A DNA stretch of 64,000 bases from Ensifer adhaerens (GTDB lineage: Bacteria; Pseudomonadota; Alphaproteobacteria; Rhizobiales; Rhizobiaceae), in the NCBI RefSeq assembly GCF_013283195.1, contig NZ_JABEKT010000001.1, positions 2,514,509 to 2,578,508 on the forward strand, given 5' to 3'. The notes beneath the pieces are model-generated. The model made no database searches. It was not told where the DNA came from and worked only from the letters and a program-made list of their open reading frames with translations. Of this stretch, positions 36,913-45,416 are shown piece by piece. A program made the position numbers and the translations under genes. The first letter of the stretch is position 1; every line of letters starts with the position of its first letter.

Positions 36913-38853
36913 ATGAAATTGGAGAAGATGTTGGCTAGTATCGATTCAGCCGTAGCGAGGAGATCACGAGTCTACGCCGATAGACCCGGATTTGCCGTGC
37001 GGCACGCCAAGACGCTGACCTCCGCACGCAGCGCACTGCTTTCGCTGTCAATCGCGGCTGCGCTCGTTTTCGCAGTCGAGTTGATCGTGCGCCACTCCCT
37101 GGCCGACACGGTTTCCTACTTCCTCGACCCGACGCGCCCCGCCTGGACCACCATCGGTGCATTCTTCCTCATTCTGCTCGCCATCGATGGTGTTTTCGGC
37201 CGTGAGCACAAGTCCGCCGTGGTAATCGCGCCGCTGGCGATCATACCGGCCATCATCTGCCAGCAGAAGCAGGTCTTCCTTTCCGACCCGCTCTATCCGA
37301 CCGACTTTCTCTTCGGTCGCCAGATCCTCGAGCTGATGCCGGTTCTGGTCAAGGACCGCCCGTGGACTGCTGTCGGCATTGCTGTCGGCCTGCTCGCAGC
37401 CGTTGCCGCCATCGGGTTGCTCCTCCGCTACGCGTGGCGCAACTTCCCCAAGCTGACGCGCCGCGAGCGCATCGCCCGCGCCGCCTTTGCGTTGCCGCTG
37501 CTCTTCGCCTTCTGGAACATCATGGACTACAACCAGTTCTCCTGGATCCGTGATCGCCTGAAGGTCATCCCCATCATGTGGGATCAGACCGAAAACTATC
37601 GTCACAACGGCTTTGCGCTGGCGTTCGCGATCAACCTGCCGATGGCCAATGTCAGCGCACCTGCCGGCTACATGGCCGATGCGATCGACCGCATCCCGGT
37701 CAAGCCGCTGCCGGCCGGCACGTCCCATCGCAGCAAGCCCGACGTTATCGTGCTGATGAGCGAGTCCTTCTGGGATCCGACCCGTCTGCCGAACGTCAAG
37801 CTGTCGCCCGACCCGATGCCGACGATCCGCGAGATGCAGTCCGGCAACGTGTTCTCGCCGGAGTTCGGCGGCATGACGGCGAATGTCGAGTTCGAAGCGC
37901 TGACCGGCTTTTCCAACGCCTTCCTGCCCTATGGCAGCATCCCGTACCAGCAATACATCCGCAATCCGATCCCTTCGCTTGCCACCTTCTTCCGTGGCGA
38001 GGGTTATGTTTCGCGGGCCATCCACCCGTTCCAGAGCTGGTTCTGGAACCGCACCGCCGTCTACAAGGCCTTCGGTTTCGACACCTTCAAGTCGGAGGAA
38101 AACATGCCGCCGATGCAGAAGCGTGGCATCTTCGCCTCGGACGAGTCCCTGACCAACGAGATCATCCGCCAGGCCGATGCCATGGATGACCCGTTCTTCT
38201 TCTTCGCGGTCACCTTGCAGGGCCATGGCCCGTATGAGGCCAACCGCTACGCCAAGAACACCATCAAGGTTGAAGGCAACCTGCCCGAAAGCGACCGCCA
38301 GGTGCTGGCGACATATGCTCAGGGCATCAAGGAAGCCGACGAGAGCCTGAAGAAGCTGATGGACTGGGCGAAGGAGCGCGACCGCGAGACCATCATCGTG
38401 CTGTTCGGCGATCATCTGCCGCCGCTGAACACCGTCTACACCAACACCGGCTTCATGAAGGGCGTGACGGCCGAGCGCAAAGGTCCGAAGGACCAGATGA
38501 AGGCGCAGCATGAAACGCCACTCGTCGTCTGGTCGAACAAGACTGGTCCGAAGAAGAATGTCGGTACGATCAGCCCGGCCTTCCTCTCCTACCAGATCCT
38601 GAAGCAGTCCGGCTACGAGCATCCCTACTACACCGGCTTCCTCGGCAAGGTGCACGATCAATACCGCGTCGTCGACCGCTACATGCTGATCCGCAAGAAC
38701 GGCAAGGACGTCGCAGAGTGGTCCCGTCAGCCGAAGGTGCCGGCGCTGCTGCGTGACTATCGCTTCCTTCAGCACGACATGATGTTCGGCAAGCGCTACT
38801 CGACGGACCGCTTCTTCAAGTCGCACGCGGATCTTTACGCCGCAGGTTTCTAG
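36913..38853 (+). CDS. LTA synthase-family phosphoglycerol transferase
   Basis: 646-residue membrane enzyme: five N-terminal helices (about residues 40-225), then a periplasmic sulfatase-fold domain. Metal and catalytic residues are visible in VLMSESFWDP (Glu), FGGMTANVEFEALTG (Thr nucleophile) and LFGDHLPPL (Asp-His). In rhizobia relatives such as CgmB add phosphoglycerol from phosphatidylglycerol to periplasmic cyclic beta-glucans; that role is plausible here but not proven. The start is uncertain: ATG 36913, ATG 36928 or TTG 36931, the last with GGAG at a good distance. Confidence 0.85.
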   Translation: MKLEKMLASIDSAVARRSRVYADRPGFAVRHAKTLTSARSALLSLSIAAALVFAVELIVRHSLADTVSYFLDPTRPAWTTIGAFFLILLAIDGVFGREHKSAVVIAPLAIIPAIICQQKQVFLSDPLYPTDFLFGRQILELMPVLVKDRPWTAVGIAVGLLAAVAAIGLLLRYAWRNFPKLTRRERIARAAFALPLLFAFWNIMDYNQFSWIRDRLKVIPIMWDQTENYRHNGFALAFAINLPMANVSAPAGYMADAIDRIPVKPLPAGTSHRSKPDVIVLMSESFWDPTRLPNVKLSPDPMPTIREMQSGNVFSPEFGGMTANVEFEALTGFSNAFLPYGSIPYQQYIRNPIPSLATFFRGEGYVSRAIHPFQSWFWNRTAVYKAFGFDTFKSEENMPPMQKRGIFASDESLTNEIIRQADAMDDPFFFFAVTLQGHGPYEANRYAKNTIKVEGNLPESDRQVLATYAQGIKEADESLKKLMDWAKERDRETIIVLFGDHLPPLNTVYTNTGFMKGVTAERKGPKDQMKAQHETPLVVWSNKTGPKKNVGTISPAFLSYQILKQSGYEHPYYTGFLGKVHDQYRVVDRYMLIRKNGKDVAEWSRQPKVPALLRDYRFLQHDMMFGKRYSTDRFFKSHADLYAAGF

Positions 38854-38931
38854 TTGGTATCGCCGGAAGACGCGTCGCGTAAACACCGCTCTTGCACAGC
38901 GCAGGGTGCCTGAAAGCCTGAATGACAACAC

Positions 38932-38962
38932 AGAACCGGACGGGTGACCGTCCGGTTCTTTT
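38932..38962 (+). terminator. Rho-independent terminator of the LtaS-like gene
   Basis: A 12-bp perfect stem AGAACCGGACGG / CCGTCCGGTTCT with a GTGA tetraloop runs into TTTTC. It lies about 80 bp after the stop codon and is one of the clearest terminators in the window. Confidence 0.85.
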
Positions 38963-39037
38963 CATCTGAGGTCTCCCGTTGATTTCCTCGCCGAAGTGGT
39001 GCGCTAGATATCGCCCGGACCATTCTCGGAGATAGCC

Positions 39038-39586
39038 ATGCCGCATTTCAACGACCTGTCCCAGCACCTGTTCGGCAAGCCGCTTGCCGAACTCGGCGAA
39101 ATCGAGCGCCGCATCCTTACCCGCGCCAAGGAGAGGCGCACAGTTGCGACGGACACCAACGCCGAGTTCAGCGCCGAGCTTTCCGTCGGCGATCGGCTTG
39201 CCGACTTCATCGCCAGGGTTGGCGGCTCCTGGGCCTTCATTCTCAGCTTTTGCGGCTTTTTGGTTGTCTGGGTGATCGTCAACACCGTCTTGCTCATGAC
39301 CGGGGCATTCGACCCCTACCCCTTCATCTTCCTGAACCTGCTGCTCTCGATGCTGGCGGCATTGCAGGCGCCGGTCATCATGATGTCTCAAAACCGGCAG
39401 GCCGAGCGCGACCGCTTCGCTGCGGCAAAGGACTACGAGGTCAATCTGAAATCGGAAGTCGAGTTGATCGCCCTGCATCACAAGGTCGATGACGTGCTGC
39501 TGCGCGAAATTGCCGAGTTGCGGTCCGACCTCGCCACTCTCAATCGCCAGCTTGCCCAATACCGGCACATACCTGACAACGACTAG
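39038..39586 (+). CDS. DUF1003 membrane protein
   Basis: 182-residue protein with two membrane helices (about residues 65-85, SWAFILSFCGFLVVWVIV, and 95-115, FIFLNLLLSMLAALQAPVIM), followed by the conserved MMSQNRQAERDRFAAAKDYEVN segment and a C-terminal coiled coil. This is the standard DUF1003 layout; function unknown. It lies after a strong terminator, so it is transcribed on its own. Confidence 0.85.
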   Translation: MPHFNDLSQHLFGKPLAELGEIERRILTRAKERRTVATDTNAEFSAELSVGDRLADFIARVGGSWAFILSFCGFLVVWVIVNTVLLMTGAFDPYPFIFLNLLLSMLAALQAPVIMMSQNRQAERDRFAAAKDYEVNLKSEVELIALHHKVDDVLLREIAELRSDLATLNRQLAQYRHIPDND

Positions 39587-39781
39587 CCGTATCCGGCACG
39601 GCTAAAACCCTCAAGAATCTACGCAATTCCTAATTCAATCACAAATATGCATTTTGCACCAATAGGCTATTTCTAGCCATTGAAACAACCTATTCGCGTA
39701 TCAGAAAATTAATATTTGAAGCGCAGCCTGACGGTGCAGGGACAGAGAAAAAGCAGTCACGGTTCGGTCGGAGTTGCTGAA

Positions 39782-40204
39782 ATGTCCAGAATAACGCGCC
39801 TGTTTGGCAGCCGCGATGGCGCTGCCGCAATTGAATTTGCAATCATCGCCCCTCTCTTCTTTCTTTGCGTCCTGACGTTGATCGCCTACGGCATCTACCT
39901 CAGCGCCGCCCATTCCATTCAGCAGATCGCTGCCGATGCTGCTCGTACCGCCATTGCAGGCCTTTCGGAAGGCGAGCGCGAACGTCTCGCCACCGACTAC
40001 ATCCAGCGCACCACGATGGATCAATCCTTCATCAAGCCGTCCCGCATGACCGTGACGGTCATGGCCGACGCGAGCAATGCCAACCAGTTCACGGTAAGGA
40101 TCAAATACGACGCCAGCGATCTGCCGATCTACAACATGTTCACCTTCGCAATGCCGAGCGAGCAGATCGAGCGCTTCGCCACCATCCGCTTGGGAGGCAT
40201 CTGA
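39782..40204 (+). CDS. TadE-like pilus assembly protein
   Basis: 140-residue pseudopilin-like protein. The N-terminus has the TadE signature: SRDGAAAIEFAIIAPLFFLC, a prepilin-like glycine/alanine stretch with the conserved Glu inside the first hydrophobic segment. TadE proteins are minor pilins of Flp/Tad tight-adherence systems. It is followed after one base by a TadG-like gene. No other tad genes (secretin, ATPase, prepilin peptidase) are in the window. Confidence 0.85.
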   Translation: MSRITRLFGSRDGAAAIEFAIIAPLFFLCVLTLIAYGIYLSAAHSIQQIAADAARTAIAGLSEGERERLATDYIQRTTMDQSFIKPSRMTVTVMADASNANQFTVRIKYDASDLPIYNMFTFAMPSEQIERFATIRLGGI

Positions 40205-40205
40205 A

Positions 40206-41945
40206 ATGGTTCCGAAAGCACCGGCATTGCGCGCGCTCGCCCAATCCAGGCATGGCAATATCGGCATGTCCGCCGCGCTTGTCATGCCGCTGGTTATTGC
40301 GTCCATGGGGCTTGGCATCGACTACGGTTATCTCACCGTCCAGAAGCGGGAGATGCAGCAAACTGTCGATCTTGCCGCTATCGCCGCCGCATCGAACGTC
40401 TCTTCCGCAGAGCAGGCCGTCCTCAAGTACTTTTCCAACAACAGTCATAATTTCGCAGTCGCGACGCCCACCGGCCTGTTGACCATCGATGGCAAGGTTG
40501 TGCGACCAAGCGATGTCGCCACCGCCAAGATCGAAGGTGTGGCAACGGTCACACGCGGGCGTTATGTCCCCGATCCGAACATTGCCGCCGGCCAGCGCTT
40601 CGTCAAGAACGCGGCCCCTTCGGATGCCGTCCAGGTTCACCTGCAAAGGAAGGGACAGATCTTCCTCGCCTCGGTCTTCGCCGAGCCACCGGATCTCAAT
40701 GTCGTCGGAACGGCCGCAAGCTCGAAAATTGCCGCCTTTTCTGTCGGATCCCGCCTTGCCAGCCTGAACGATGGCCTCCTCAACGCCATACTCGGCCAGA
40801 TGCTCGGCACCACCATCTCACTGAAGGTGATGGACTACACCGCCCTGATCGACGCGGATATCGACATCCAGCCGTTCCTGAAGATCATTGCGACCAAGCT
40901 CAGCCTCAAAACCGCCTCCTATGAAGACGTGCTCGACGCCAAACTGACGATGCCACAGCTGCTGTCGTCCATGCGGCTGTTCCAGGGACTGTCGGGAACC
41001 GTCAACTCAGCGCTCAAGACCATCGAGCTGGCGACGGCCAACAACAGGAAGACCTTTACTCTGGCGCAGATACTCAATCTTGATCCCAAGAAAGACCTGA
41101 GGATCGATGCCGGTTCAGACTGGACGATGAAGGTCAGCGCCCTGCAGATTGTCTCCGCCGCGGCCGCCATTGCCAACGGCCAAAACCAGATCGCGCTGAA
41201 TGCGGTCGCCGGGTTGCCGGGAATAGCGTCGGCGACCGTCAAACTGGCGATCGGCGAACCGCCGGTCGAGACGCCAAGCCATCGCCTCGGCACGCCAGGT
41301 ACTGCGGTCCGCACGGCACAGACCCGCCTTGCCGTCGAAGTAGGCGTAGACGGGCTGGCCGCCCTTGCCGGTATCCGTATTCGTTTGCCGATCTACGTGG
41401 AGCTAGCCCACGCCGAAGCCAAACTCTCCGATATCCGCTGCTACGGCGGCAAGCCGGAGAATGCAGCCGTGGTCGTCGATGCGGTTCCGGGCGTCGCTGA
41501 AATCGCGATCGGCGACGTCAACCCGAAGGTGCTTTCGAGCTTTTCGTCCGATGCCCGCGTCGAGCGCGCCCGCATCGTCGACGCACTGGTGGTCAAGATC
41601 GACGCGATCGCCCACATCGAGGCGCAAAACCTTCAGGCGTCCCGCCTCACCTTTAGCCCTGCCGAGGTCGCCGCGCGTTCGATCAAGAGCGTATCGACCA
41701 AGGACATCCTCTCGTCGACGACGAAGACGCTGCTCAACAATCTGGATCTGAACATCCAGGTCTTGTTCCTGACGCTTGGCAGCCCGACGATCCTGCAACA
41801 GGCGCTGGCCCAGACGCTGGGAGCCGTCACAAAACCGGTGGACGATCTGCTCTACAACCTGTTGCTCCTGGTCGGGGTGCGGGTGGGCGAAGCCGATGTT
41901 CGCGTCACTGGGGTCAAGTGCCAACCACCAGTGCTCGTGCAGTAA
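40206..41945 (+). CDS. TadG-like pilus assembly protein
   Basis: 579-residue protein with a TadG/Flp-type N-terminal anchor (HGNIGMSAALVMPLVIASMGLGIDYGYLTVQKREMQQTVDLAAIAAA, about residues 16-62), which carries the pilin-like hydrophobic helix. The rest is a large, probably periplasmic region with repeated amphipathic segments, without the von Willebrand A domain seen in some TadG proteins. It starts two bases after the tadE-like stop, so the two are translationally coupled. Role: likely accessory to a Tad pilus encoded elsewhere. Confidence 0.8.
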   Translation: MVPKAPALRALAQSRHGNIGMSAALVMPLVIASMGLGIDYGYLTVQKREMQQTVDLAAIAAASNVSSAEQAVLKYFSNNSHNFAVATPTGLLTIDGKVVRPSDVATAKIEGVATVTRGRYVPDPNIAAGQRFVKNAAPSDAVQVHLQRKGQIFLASVFAEPPDLNVVGTAASSKIAAFSVGSRLASLNDGLLNAILGQMLGTTISLKVMDYTALIDADIDIQPFLKIIATKLSLKTASYEDVLDAKLTMPQLLSSMRLFQGLSGTVNSALKTIELATANNRKTFTLAQILNLDPKKDLRIDAGSDWTMKVSALQIVSAAAAIANGQNQIALNAVAGLPGIASATVKLAIGEPPVETPSHRLGTPGTAVRTAQTRLAVEVGVDGLAALAGIRIRLPIYVELAHAEAKLSDIRCYGGKPENAAVVVDAVPGVAEIAIGDVNPKVLSSFSSDARVERARIVDALVVKIDAIAHIEAQNLQASRLTFSPAEVAARSIKSVSTKDILSSTTKTLLNNLDLNIQVLFLTLGSPTILQQALAQTLGAVTKPVDDLLYNLLLLVGVRVGEADVRVTGVKCQPPVLVQ

Positions 41946-42029
41946 CACCACCCCGGAAAATGCGATGGGGCTGGCGACGGAAAAATCCTTTGACCTGCTC
42001 TTTCGAACAAAATGGCGGCTTCACACGTT

Positions 42030-43061
42030 ATGAGCAAGGTAAAGCTGCTAAAAGCAGTAGAGTTGAGTAGTATCGAGGCAGGCGTGGCGAGGGATCGGCC
42101 TCCGAAGCCTACGCGAAACATCGTCGGGAGACGTGCACGACACATGCATTTGGTGGCAAAACAGGGGGATGCTGCACCGGAAAAACCGCCCGCCTTTACG
42201 GCGGATGGAATTTTGCGCAACCCGCTGCTGCGCGAGACGCTGCAGATCAGCGCCCGCGATCTGATGGCCGTCTATGACATCTTTCCGCGTGTGGCTCGTC
42301 TGGTCGCCTCCCATCAGAAATGGATTTTGAGCCAGGCCGCCTATGCGCTTCATCTCGAGCGCGATCCGACGCATCCGGATTCCGGCATTACAGCGGCGCG
42401 ACTGTTGAAGTTCATGCGTGATACCGGCGGTGCAAGTCGAAACACGGCAGCCGCATTCCTGGCCGAACTGCTCGCCTACAAATTGCTGCGCGATGTCAGC
42501 GGCGAACGGACGAACAAGAAGGTTCGCCCGCTCGAACCGACGGAAGTCAGCGAGAGCGCCATGATGCGCTGGTTCATGAGCCAGATGGGTACGCTCGATC
42601 GCCTCGATGGTGGCAATCGGCTGGAACACGTTGAGGCCGACACCTCCGTCCTTGTACGCACGCAGCCGATTGCGGCAAGAATGCTCCTGTCCGACAAGAA
42701 TTGGAGCGAGCCTCCCGAAGGTGTCGCCATCTTCGCCTGGACCGAATGCGGAGGCTTGCTGCTCGATGACCTGATGGCGCGCCCGAAAAGCCTGACGCCC
42801 GTGGACGGGAAGGTTTGGCTGGAACTCAACCTGGCCGAGCTCGCCAACCATTACACCATCTCCAACACCCATGTCCGCAGACTGTTTACCAAGGCGCAGG
42901 ACTCCGGCTACATCGGCCGATCGAACGACGGTTCGCGCGGTCGCTTCTGGATGAGCATCCGGCTGGTCGACGAATACTGTCGGTGGCAGGCCGTCAAGCT
43001 TGCCGCGCTGGCCAACGCCTATGAGCGAGCCACGGACGGTGCGGTGCGGCTCGCAAAATAG
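42030..43061 (+). CDS. Double winged-helix regulator-like protein
   Basis: 343-residue protein of no recognised family. A central segment (GITAARLLKFMRDTGGASRNTAAAFLAELLAYKLLRDV) and a C-terminal one (LNLAELANHYTISNTHVRRLFTKAQDSGYIG) each look like a winged helix-turn-helix, so I predict a DNA-binding regulator. The start is uncertain: ATG 42012, 42030 or 42144; none has a convincing ribosome site, and a TTGACC at 41991 could be a -35 element close enough to favour a downstream start. It follows the tadG-like gene by 84 bp. Confidence 0.6.
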   Translation: MSKVKLLKAVELSSIEAGVARDRPPKPTRNIVGRRARHMHLVAKQGDAAPEKPPAFTADGILRNPLLRETLQISARDLMAVYDIFPRVARLVASHQKWILSQAAYALHLERDPTHPDSGITAARLLKFMRDTGGASRNTAAAFLAELLAYKLLRDVSGERTNKKVRPLEPTEVSESAMMRWFMSQMGTLDRLDGGNRLEHVEADTSVLVRTQPIAARMLLSDKNWSEPPEGVAIFAWTECGGLLLDDLMARPKSLTPVDGKVWLELNLAELANHYTISNTHVRRLFTKAQDSGYIGRSNDGSRGRFWMSIRLVDEYCRWQAVKLAALANAYERATDGAVRLAK

Positions 43062-43173
43062 TCCCCGTCTTTCTTGCGGCGAAATCGACATGCGCGTCGG
43101 AACGATAGGAAATCTGTCGGCGATTGCCTGCCCCTGCCTTAACCTGCCGGTTTTCCCTTCGGCCGATTGCGAT

Positions 43174-43518
43174 CTAGGCTGCTGTCCCTGTGAACACGCC
43201 TGGCCTCGTCGGCACGATTTCGACCCCGTGGCGCTCCAGTTCGGGCCCGTGCTCCCGAAAGACCCTGTTCCAGGTCGCCACATCGGCGATTCCGACAAAA
43301 TTCGTCGCGCGTGCCCCGTCTTCGCGCACACGAATCTCGCTGATCAGCCGGCTCTTCCAACACTCGCTCGTGGCCGGGGTATCGGCCAAGAACACGAATG
43401 CGACCACCCGATCAGGGCGGTGAGCAGCAAGGTATGCCAGGAGCGTGTCGGACAGCGCGCGATGGGGCGCATTGATCGTAGCGCAGACCATATTCTCCGC
43501 AAACTCATCGTCCGACAT
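43174..43518 (-). CDS. Hypothetical protein, 114 aa
   Basis: 114-residue protein without a recognised domain (MSDDEFAENMVCATINAP ... HRPDRVVAFVFLADTP ... VATWNRVFREHGPELERHGVEIVPTRPG). It looks like a small soluble alpha/beta protein. The ATG at 43518 has GGAAGGG upstream; the frame is open to 43695. It is convergent with the double winged-helix gene and divergent from the MerR fusion gene. Function unknown. Confidence 0.55.
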   Translation of the reverse strand: MSDDEFAENMVCATINAPHRALSDTLLAYLAAHRPDRVVAFVFLADTPATSECWKSRLISEIRVREDGARATNFVGIADVATWNRVFREHGPELERHGVEIVPTRPGVFTGTAA

Positions 43519-43848
43519 GGCCTTCGCCCTTCCTCTCTTCTGACGAACACGGCGTCGCAGCGAACCTGTGACAGGTTGACCTTTCGCCACAAACACTTTC
43601 CACGGCCGCGCCCGGTTTAGGCAATCGCGGGCTCGGTGAAAGACTTTAGCGGTGCGCGCATCGCTGGGCAAACGCAACCAATATTCAATCGGCATTCGTC
43701 CGTTCGGCTCCGGCCAGTCAGAACCACGGTACCTGCTCTCTCAACTCCAAGCTTGCCGGGCGCAGGTGCCGTTATTTTTCAGCGGACAGTTGACCCGTCC
43801 CCGGGGCCAGGACCGATAAAGATCGCGGTGAACAGGAAGAGGTGATTC
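43519..43848. other. 330-bp divergent intergenic region
   Basis: Lies between the 114-residue hypothetical gene and the MerR fusion gene. The only clear element is the MerR-type promoter near its right end. A T-rich tract (GTTATTTTTC, 43771-43780) precedes it. The open frames on the minus strand are extensions of the neighbouring gene and have no ribosome site of their own. Confidence 0.4.
43790..43820 (+). promoter_or_regulatory. MerR-type promoter with 19-bp spacer
   Basis: -35 TTGACC (43790-43795), a 19-bp spacer (43796-43814) and -10 GATAAA (43815-43820). The spacer holds a dyad, GTCC-N9-GGAC (43797-43813 region), with a CCCCGGGG core. This is the promoter layout expected for a MerR protein that regulates its own gene, which starts 28 bp downstream. 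Confidence 0.65.
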
Positions 43849-44889
43849 GTGAGTGACTCCACGTGTTTCTTGACTGCAACCGAGGCCGCCAAGCGCCTTG
43901 GCGTCTCGATCAAGGCATTACGCCTCTATGAGCAACATGGGTTGATCGCGCCTGTGCGGACTTCGGCAGGATGGCGGACCTATGGCCCGGTGCAAATGGC
44001 GCGCGCGGGCGAGATCGCAGCCCTGCGCTCGCTCGGCCTCACCCTGGCACAGATCCGACGCGTGCTCGATGGCGGTGCGCGCGAGCTTGGCCCTGCCCTG
44101 GCGCAGCAGCAGGGGCTGCTGGAGGCGCGGGCGCAGGATCTGCATGAGACAGTCGCAAAGGTCCGGCGTCTCCGCCGAGATCTGGCAAGCGATGCGGACA
44201 ATGCGCCCGACTTGCAGCAACTGGTACAAGGGGAGCCGTCATCCGGCAATCCCGCGGTCGCCTTCAACCTGCCATGGCCATGGGGCGGTGAGGCGTTCAG
44301 CCTTCAGACGATCCGTCCGCTGACCTACATCATCGGACCGCTCGGCAGCGGCAAGACACGGTTGGCCAAAGCCATTGCCACGGCCCTGCCCGGCGCGGTC
44401 TTCGTGGGCCTCGATCGGCTGGAGGAGATAAACGGCGAGGCCACTCTCCGGCGGCTCGAGGTCGAACCTCGGCTAAAATCACGCATAGACACCGTTCTTG
44501 CGCGACTACTGGACGACGGCGCCGTCGCATCGCCACCTTTGACTGCTTTGTTGGTGGCATTGGAAGGGGATGCCGAGGCATTCGTAGTCGATATGGTCGA
44601 ACAGGGCCTCGATGCCGCTTCGCAAACCGCCTTGCTAAAGCACCTGCGTCACCACCGTACCGACCGGCGGCCGATCCTCATGTTGACCCGATCCAATGCC
44701 GTCCTTGACCTGGCCGCTCTCGGACCAGAAGAAACCGTCATTCTGTGCCCGGCCAACCATAGCCCGCCGACCGAGGTCGCGCCCTATCCGGGTGCCCCAG
44801 GCTACGAGACCGTCGCCAACTGCCTGGCGTCGCCGGAGGTCCGTGCGCGGACGCAAGGTGTCATCGCCTGGCGGCCGGAAGTGGCCTGA
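43849..44889 (+). CDS. MerR regulator fused to a P-loop ATPase domain
   Basis: 346-residue fusion. Residues ~8-75 form a MerR helix-turn-helix (LTATEAAKRLGVSIKALRLYEQHGLI), followed by the dimerisation helix to ~125. Residues ~140-340 contain a P-loop, GPLGSGKTR (Walker A, residues 164-172), and a small ATPase/kinase-like region with LMLTRSNAVLDL resembling a Walker B strand. I know no characterised regulator of this layout. It starts with GTG at 43849, with AGGAAGAGG upstream, behind its own MerR-type promoter. Its target and ligand are unknown. Confidence 0.8.
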   Translation: MSDSTCFLTATEAAKRLGVSIKALRLYEQHGLIAPVRTSAGWRTYGPVQMARAGEIAALRSLGLTLAQIRRVLDGGARELGPALAQQQGLLEARAQDLHETVAKVRRLRRDLASDADNAPDLQQLVQGEPSSGNPAVAFNLPWPWGGEAFSLQTIRPLTYIIGPLGSGKTRLAKAIATALPGAVFVGLDRLEEINGEATLRRLEVEPRLKSRIDTVLARLLDDGAVASPPLTALLVALEGDAEAFVVDMVEQGLDAASQTALLKHLRHHRTDRRPILMLTRSNAVLDLAALGPEETVILCPANHSPPTEVAPYPGAPGYETVANCLASPEVRARTQGVIAWRPEVA

Positions 44890-44895
44890 AGGCTT

Positions 44896-45294
44896 TTACG
44901 GTCGCCCTGCGTCAAACTTCGGCAGCTCGTCGTCGATGCCATAGAAATCGCCCTTGTCGGCGCAATAGATGTGATAGCCGGGTTTGAGGTCCGTCGGCTT
45001 TTCAAAGGCGCCGGCCATGATCGACGTGTAGTCGAGCCCATCGGCTTTCCAGAACAGGGCCGACCCGCAATGACGGCAGAAGCCCCGTTGAGCGCCGTCG
45101 CTCGAGCGATACCAGGTGACATCCTCAGCGCCTTCCAGCTCCAGGTCGCGATCCAGCACATTGGTCGCGGCATAATAGAGGCCCGTCTGCTTGCGGCATT
45201 GCGTGCAATGGCAAAAGATCAGCTCGCGTAGCTCTCCCCGCGTCTTGAAGCGCACCGCAGTGCAGAGACAGCTGCCGCTGTGGATGTCCGACAT
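44896..45294 (-). CDS. GFA-family (glutathione-dependent formaldehyde-activating-like) protein
   Basis: 132-residue zinc protein of the GFA/CENP-V family. The zinc ligands are visible as CLCTAV, CHCTQCRK and FCRHCGSAL. Despite the family name, most members are not proven to act on formaldehyde, and the role should be taken as unknown. It is convergent with the MerR fusion gene, with only six bases between them. Confidence 0.85.
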   Translation of the reverse strand: MSDIHSGSCLCTAVRFKTRGELRELIFCHCTQCRKQTGLYYAATNVLDRDLELEGAEDVTWYRSSDGAQRGFCRHCGSALFWKADGLDYTSIMAGAFEKPTDLKPGYHIYCADKGDFYGIDDELPKFDAGRP

Positions 45295-45314
45295 GGTCCC
45301 CCGACCTCCCTCAA

Positions 45315-45354
45315 TGAAAAATGCCGGGCCAGCTTCGCGAGCGGGCCCGGCATT
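45315..45354 (-). terminator. aroF terminator
   Basis: On the minus strand an 11-bp stem (AATGCCGGGCC / GGCCCGGCATT, 13-nt loop) is followed by TTTTCATTG. It lies about 60 bp after the DAHP synthase stop and just upstream of the GFA gene, separating the two. Confidence 0.75.
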
Positions 45355-45416
45355 GTCAATTTCATAGCAGTCGCCCGACAGTCAGAAAAACTGAACCGTG
45401 CGGCGCTGCGTCAGGA

